A DNA stretch of 64,000 nt from Alicyclobacillaceae bacterium (lineage in GTDB: Bacteria; Bacillota; Bacilli; Kyrpidiales; Kyrpidiaceae), in the NCBI GenBank assembly GCA_029961045.1, contig JASBVN010000012.1, forward strand, positions 1-64,000, given 5' to 3'. This document shows, piece by piece, positions 60,580 to 64,000 of the stretch. Position numbers and translations under genes: made by a program. The notes under the pieces are model-generated. The model was not told the DNA's origin. It worked only from the letters and a program-made list of their open reading frames with translations, and searched no databases. Every line of letters starts with the position of its first letter. Position 1 is the first letter of the stretch.

Positions 60580-61022
60580 ACAAACGACAAATCATTTCTC
60601 TTCTGAGTACGGCAGGACTGCTCGGCGGAGGATGGTACGCCCTGCACAGCGCCCAGTCCGTCGCCGAATCTCCCGCTGTCTCTCAAGGCCAGGAGCAACC
60701 GGGACCGGCGCCAAAGGCGTCCGCCGGCGCATTCCAGACGAATGAGGCTCCTCCGGTTCAGGCCGTCACGGGAGCGTCCGGTAGAGGCTCCGAACCCTTC
60801 TCCCCGGCGCCGCCCCTATCACCGGGTGCGCCGGCATACGGAGCGAACAGTTCGCAAGGATCCGTCACGGCCCCGCCCGTCCAATCGATCACCGGCGCTT
60901 CGGGAGGTGAATCCAATGCCTACACCGGAACATACGGCCGGAAAGGACACAAACACGAACGAACGGCGAACGTCTTCCCCAACCGGCATGAATCAGACGA
61001 AGGCGAGGACGGGGACGACTAA
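60576..61022 (+). CDS. Secreted small protein with two flavinylation-like motifs
   Basis: A 148-residue protein: signal/anchor at residues 5-30, then a Pro/Ser/Gly-rich, probably unfolded region with two copies of PPVQ(A/S)(V/I)TGASG at 59-69 and 100-110, and a polar, acidic end ('DEGEDGDD'). The motif resembles the VDAVTGATxTS signature at which ApbE attaches FMN. No FMN-binding domain fold is visible, so these would be minimal flavin carriers (inference). ATG 60576 overlaps the upstream stop (ATGA) and follows AAAGGAGG. Confidence 0.7.
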   Translation: MNKRQIISLLSTAGLLGGGWYALHSAQSVAESPAVSQGQEQPGPAPKASAGAFQTNEAPPVQAVTGASGRGSEPFSPAPPLSPGAPAYGANSSQGSVTAPPVQSITGASGGESNAYTGTYGRKGHKHERTANVFPNRHESDEGEDGDD

Positions 61023-61182
61023 GCCGAACGGCGCGGTCCTCCCCGCCCTGCTTGCTGCGACGGCACTTTTTTCCGCCCTGCTCGGCAAAATGGCCCTGAC
61101 CTCGTTCTTCCAAGGCGCCGCCCCTCCGGAGAGAAGCGACCGGCCAATTGTCCAGGCCGTCACCGGAGCCGGCGGGAGATGA
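60916..61182 (+). CDS. Small membrane-anchored protein with a third TGA motif
   Basis: An 88-residue protein: 38 polar residues, one membrane helix (about 39-57, 'AVLPALLAATALFSALLGKM') and a short outer tail ending in VQAVTGAGGR (residues 79-88), the same motif as in the upstream protein except that the flavin-accepting Thr/Ser position is Gly. It starts at ATG 60916 with GGGAGGTGA, inside the upstream gene, overlapping it by 107 bp in another frame. It is coupled to apbE by an ATGA overlap. Confidence 0.65.
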   Translation: MPTPEHTAGKDTNTNERRTSSPTGMNQTKARTGTTKPNGAVLPALLAATALFSALLGKMALTSFFQGAAPPERSDRPIVQAVTGAGGR

Positions 61183-62165
61183 GCGGGATGGCCGTATACG
61201 AGCACCATTTTCGCTCGATGGCCTCTCCGGTTCAGGTCAGGCTGGACTTCCGGGGAGCCGACCGGCCGTCTTATCGCGACGCGGCGACAGCCGTCGCCCG
61301 GCTGGCGGAAACGGCATTTTCCGAAGCCGTTCGGACGATGTCCCGGTTCGACCCCGACAGCGAACTCTCCCGGCTCAACCGGGCCCCGGGAGAATGGAGG
61401 GAAGTCTCTCCGCTTCTTTACAATGCCCTTCGCCGGGCATGGGAAGCGTACCGGTTTACGGGAGGCGTGTTTGATCCACGGGTCTTGGACAGCCTCGAGC
61501 AGCTGGGATACAGGGGAAGCCCCCTTGAGCGGCCGGCTTCCCCTCCTCCTCCCGAACAGTCCGATCGCGGGGAGTCCGATGGCGCCCCCTGGATCGAATT
61601 CGGCGACGGTTGCCGGATCAAACTCCGGAGGCCGGTCGATCTCGGCGGGATCGGGAAAAGCCTGACCGTCGACAGGGTCCGATTGGCCATCCTGGAACAC
61701 TTCGGTGGGGATGATCAGCTCGCAGGGTTTCTGGTCAACGCCGGAGGAGATCTGTACGCCTGGGGCTCCCGGGATACCGGCGAGCCGTGGACGATCGGCA
61801 TAGAAGACCCCCTGGACCCGTCGGCGATCATCGCCGCCTTGCGGTTGGAAACGCCGACGGCGGTCTGTACGTCCTCGGTCGCCCGACGCCGCTGGATCCA
61901 CGACGGCAAACCGGTCCACCACCTGATCGATCCGGAGACGGGCCTGCCCGCCGATTCGCCGTACCTCAGCGTCACGTGCGCCTATCCCGATCCGGCGGCT
62001 GCCGAGGTCTTCACCAAATGTTACCTGATCCGGCCGGACGTCTCCTTGCGCGTTTGGCCTTTCCCCGAGTATATTTGGTGGGTGACGACGGATGGCCGGC
62101 TTTTCACGACCCCACAGGGAGCGAAGTGGGTGGCGTGGAACCGGCAAAGGAGCGATGTCCGTTGA
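61179..62165 (+). CDS. apbE: ApbE, FAD:protein FMN transferase
   Basis: A 328-residue ApbE-family flavin transferase, which moves FMN from FAD onto Thr/Ser of target proteins with Mg2+. Signatures: 'MASPVQVRLDF' start, 'TMSRFDPDSELSRLNR', 'DLGGIGKSLTVDRV', 'LVNAGGDLYAWG' and 'HHLIDPETGLPADSPYLSVTC'. No signal peptide is evident, so it may act in the cytosol or at the membrane. ATG 61179 overlaps the upstream stop; ATG 61188 is an alternative. Confidence 0.92.
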   Translation: MSGMAVYEHHFRSMASPVQVRLDFRGADRPSYRDAATAVARLAETAFSEAVRTMSRFDPDSELSRLNRAPGEWREVSPLLYNALRRAWEAYRFTGGVFDPRVLDSLEQLGYRGSPLERPASPPPPEQSDRGESDGAPWIEFGDGCRIKLRRPVDLGGIGKSLTVDRVRLAILEHFGGDDQLAGFLVNAGGDLYAWGSRDTGEPWTIGIEDPLDPSAIIAALRLETPTAVCTSSVARRRWIHDGKPVHHLIDPETGLPADSPYLSVTCAYPDPAAAEVFTKCYLIRPDVSLRVWPFPEYIWWVTTDGRLFTTPQGAKWVAWNRQRSDVR

Positions 62166-62860
62166 AAATCCTGCTGGTTGAAGACGATCCGCGCATCGCT
62201 CGCCTGATCATCAAAGGACTCGAGCGGGAACACTTGCCGGCCGACCATGCGCCGGACGCCCAGACGGCTCTGCTGATGGCGGAGATGACCGGTTACGCCC
62301 TGTTCATCATCGACGTGGGCCTGCCGGGTTCGATGGACGGGTTTGCCCTGTGCCAGGCGCTCCGCCGCCGGGGCCTCGAATCTCCGGTCCTCTTTCTGAC
62401 GGCAAGAGACAGCTTAGGAGACAAACTGACGGGATTTGACCGCGGAGGGGATGATTATCTCGTGAAACCCTTCGCCTTCGCCGAATTGGTGGCGCGCATC
62501 AGGGCCTTGTTGAAGCGCGCCAGCAAGCCCCTCCAGCCCGAACGGCTCAAAGTCGGGGAATGGGAGCTGGATGTCCGCACGCGCACCTTCACCATCGCCG
62601 GGGAAGAGGTGGAACTGACAAGCAAAGAATTTCAACTGCTGGAGTTGTTCATGCAATACCCCCGGTACACCCTCAGCAAAATCCAGATCCTCGAGCAGGT
62701 TTGGGGATTTACCCACGATAGCACCTCCAACGTCGTGGAGGTGACCGTCGGCCGGCTGCGGCAGAAAATCGACGCCTTTTACCGGGAACGGGGACGGCAT
62801 CCCGGAGTGGCGATTCAGACCGTGCGGGGCGTGGGGTACCGCCTGGCGGATGTGTCGTGA
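62162..62860 (+). CDS. OmpR/PhoB-family response regulator
   Basis: A 232-residue two-domain regulator. The receiver has acidic pocket E7-D8-D9, phospho-acceptor D51 in 'FIIDVGLPG' and K in 'DYLVKPF'; the C-terminal winged helix has 'VELTSKEFQLLELF', 'VWGFTHDSTSNVVEVTVGRLRQKI' and 'VRGVGYRL'. TTG 62162 overlaps the apbE stop and is eight bases after AAAGGAG. Partner of the downstream kinase; it probably controls this same operon. Confidence 0.93.
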   Translation: MKILLVEDDPRIARLIIKGLEREHLPADHAPDAQTALLMAEMTGYALFIIDVGLPGSMDGFALCQALRRRGLESPVLFLTARDSLGDKLTGFDRGGDDYLVKPFAFAELVARIRALLKRASKPLQPERLKVGEWELDVRTRTFTIAGEEVELTSKEFQLLELFMQYPRYTLSKIQILEQVWGFTHDSTSNVVEVTVGRLRQKIDAFYRERGRHPGVAIQTVRGVGYRLADVS

Positions 62861-64000
62861 GGGGCATCCTCCGTCCTCGCCGCCCGGGGATCGAAGGCTA
62901 TCTCCGGGCCACCCGTTGGCGCTTGACCCTCAGTTACACCGGGATTTTGCTCGTGACCACCCTGGTGATCGGGCTTTTTACCGGATGGTCGCTTCGCCAC
63001 CAAGTCGTTCAAGATGTGGAACAGGTCCTTCGCAGCCATCTGCCCCGGGAAGAGGAACGGGAGCACGTCCCGTACGGGCAGGATCACCAAGAGGGACCGG
63101 AACGGGAAGAACCGGAACACGAGAGGTTTGAAAACCGGCCCGCCTACGAAGTCGGCTACTTCATCGTCGACCAAAACCGCTGGTACACTCCCTATCCGGG
63201 GGGAGTACTGCCCTACGCCGCAGGCGCGGAGGAGGCGCTCCGCACCCGGCAGCCCAATTTGAAATTGGTCACGGGTCCCGCAGCCGTCCCGTTTTACGTC
63301 TACAGCGAACCTACGTTTCGCGACGGGCGGCCGGTCCTCGTCCGCCAAGCTTCCATGGAAGCCACACTGGCGCTGGACGTGTTGCGCCACTTCGATTTGC
63401 TGCTGTACGCCTTTTTGATTTTGGCGACCCTGTTCGCCCTGGCGGGTGGATATGTCCTGGCCGGACGGGCCCTTCAGCCGATCGCCCGGATGGCCCAACG
63501 CCAGCAGGCTTTCACCTCCGACGCCTCTCACCAGTTGCGCACGCCTTTGACCGTCATTCGAACCACGGCGGAACTGGCCCTCGGCAGCGGCAATCCGGAG
63601 GAGTGGCGGGAGGCTCTGGAGACGACCGTCTCGGAGACCCACCACATGTCCCAGATCGTCGAAGCGCTATCGGACTTGGCCCGCATGGATTACGAAGAGC
63701 GGCCCCAACAGCCGCTCCCCTTCCCGGTCGGAGACCTGTTGGAAGAGGTGACGGGGCATCTCGAGCCCATCGCGGCCGAAAAAGGGGTCGCCCTTCACGC
63801 CCCCGACCGGATCGAAGACATTCTGACGGGCGACCGGCACCGCATCCGCCAGCTCCTCCTCATTCTATTGGAAAATGCTATCAAATACACGCCGGCGGGC
63901 GGACGGGTGCTCCTCGCTTACCGGAGAAACAACCGGCAGGCGGTGTTCACCATCCGGGACACGGGCATTGGAATTCCCCCCGAAGACCTGCCCCACGTCT
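62857..64000 (+). CDS. Sensor histidine kinase (3' truncated by window end)
   Basis: A kinase open to the window end (381 residues seen). N-terminal helix about residues 24-45, an extracytoplasmic sensor domain with an acidic, Glu-rich loop (about 65-95), a second helix near 183-205, a short linker with no clear HAMP, H-box 'SDASHQLRTPLTV' with H225, N-box 'LENAIKYTP' and G1 'DTGIGIP'. The acidic loop could sense metal cations or pH. GTG 62857 overlaps the regulator stop (GTGA). Confidence 0.92.
   Translation, partial: MRGILRPRRPGIEGYLRATRWRLTLSYTGILLVTTLVIGLFTGWSLRHQVVQDVEQVLRSHLPREEEREHVPYGQDHQEGPEREEPEHERFENRPAYEVGYFIVDQNRWYTPYPGGVLPYAAGAEEALRTRQPNLKLVTGPAAVPFYVYSEPTFRDGRPVLVRQASMEATLALDVLRHFDLLLYAFLILATLFALAGGYVLAGRALQPIARMAQRQQAFTSDASHQLRTPLTVIRTTAELALGSGNPEEWREALETTVSETHHMSQIVEALSDLARMDYEERPQQPLPFPVGDLLEEVTGHLEPIAAEKGVALHAPDRIEDILTGDRHRIRQLLLILLENAIKYTPAGGRVLLAYRRNNRQAVFTIRDTGIGIPPEDLPHV

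Overview
The window is a dense, G+C-rich (roughly 60-65 % by eye) chromosomal segment with short intergenic gaps, strong GGAGG-type ribosome binding sites and many GTG/TTG starts. An RsfA-type prespore regulator, FabL enoyl-ACP reductase, GlpP antiterminator and bioADFB order point to an aerobic, probably thermophilic, spore-forming member of the Bacilli; Kyrpidia, Hydrogenibacillus or Planifilum-like lineages are candidates, but sequence alone does not decide. I see no rRNA, tRNA, insertion sequence, prophage or CRISPR array.

Layout. 1-5.1 kb: end of a Crp/Fnr-type regulator, a Fur-like box and feoA-feoB plus a Cys-rich Feo-associated peptide, an extradiol dioxygenase and a methyltransferase. 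5.2-9.8 kb (minus): GlpP, an Ugp-like ABC importer (binding protein and two permeases, no ATPase) and a TIM-barrel enzyme, behind a leader terminator. 10-15 kb: SCO protein, HD protein, 2-hydroxyacid dehydrogenase, LMW phosphatase with fructosamine kinase (protein deglycation), secreted metallopeptidase. 15-19.5 kb: bioA-F-D-B under a BirA operator. 19.7-24.8 kb: rsfA with a sigma-F/G-like promoter, then a bd-superfamily oxidase locus with a c-heme-fused CydA-like subunit, two paralogous membrane subunits and a DeoR-NosL fusion regulator. 24.8-35 kb: fabL, a DUF402 protein, AI-2E-family membrane protein, glycosyltransferase, mutY, cobalamin adenosyltransferase, DMT exporter, thiD, class I fumarase. 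35-39.4 kb: glcE-glcF-glcD glycolate oxidase. 39.5-51.4 kb: arginase-like protein, MFS exporter, sfsA, recJ, acyl-CoA synthetase, truncated haemoglobin, AEC transporter, HAD phosphatase, RraA-like protein and transketolase.

51.7-58.7 kb holds a complete cytochrome c maturation System I operon (ccmE-F-H-like-I-like-X-A-B-C-D-G), unexpected in Bacilli, which normally use the ResB/ResC System II. Its CcmE carries CXXXY instead of the heme-binding His motif, its CcmH-like protein lacks CXXC, and it includes one protein I cannot place. It could supply c-heme to the fused oxidase at 20.5 kb, with SCO supporting copper handling. 58.7-59.7 kb: an SPFH protein and a tiny ribbon-helix-helix protein behind a perfect palindrome.

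59.9 kb to the end is a tightly overlapping operon: a ferric-reductase-like diheme membrane protein, two tiny membrane-anchored proteins with three copies of a motif resembling the ApbE flavinylation motif, ApbE itself, and a two-component system. I regard this as the best candidate for an undescribed system: a minimal extracytosolic flavin electron-transfer module with dedicated sensing.
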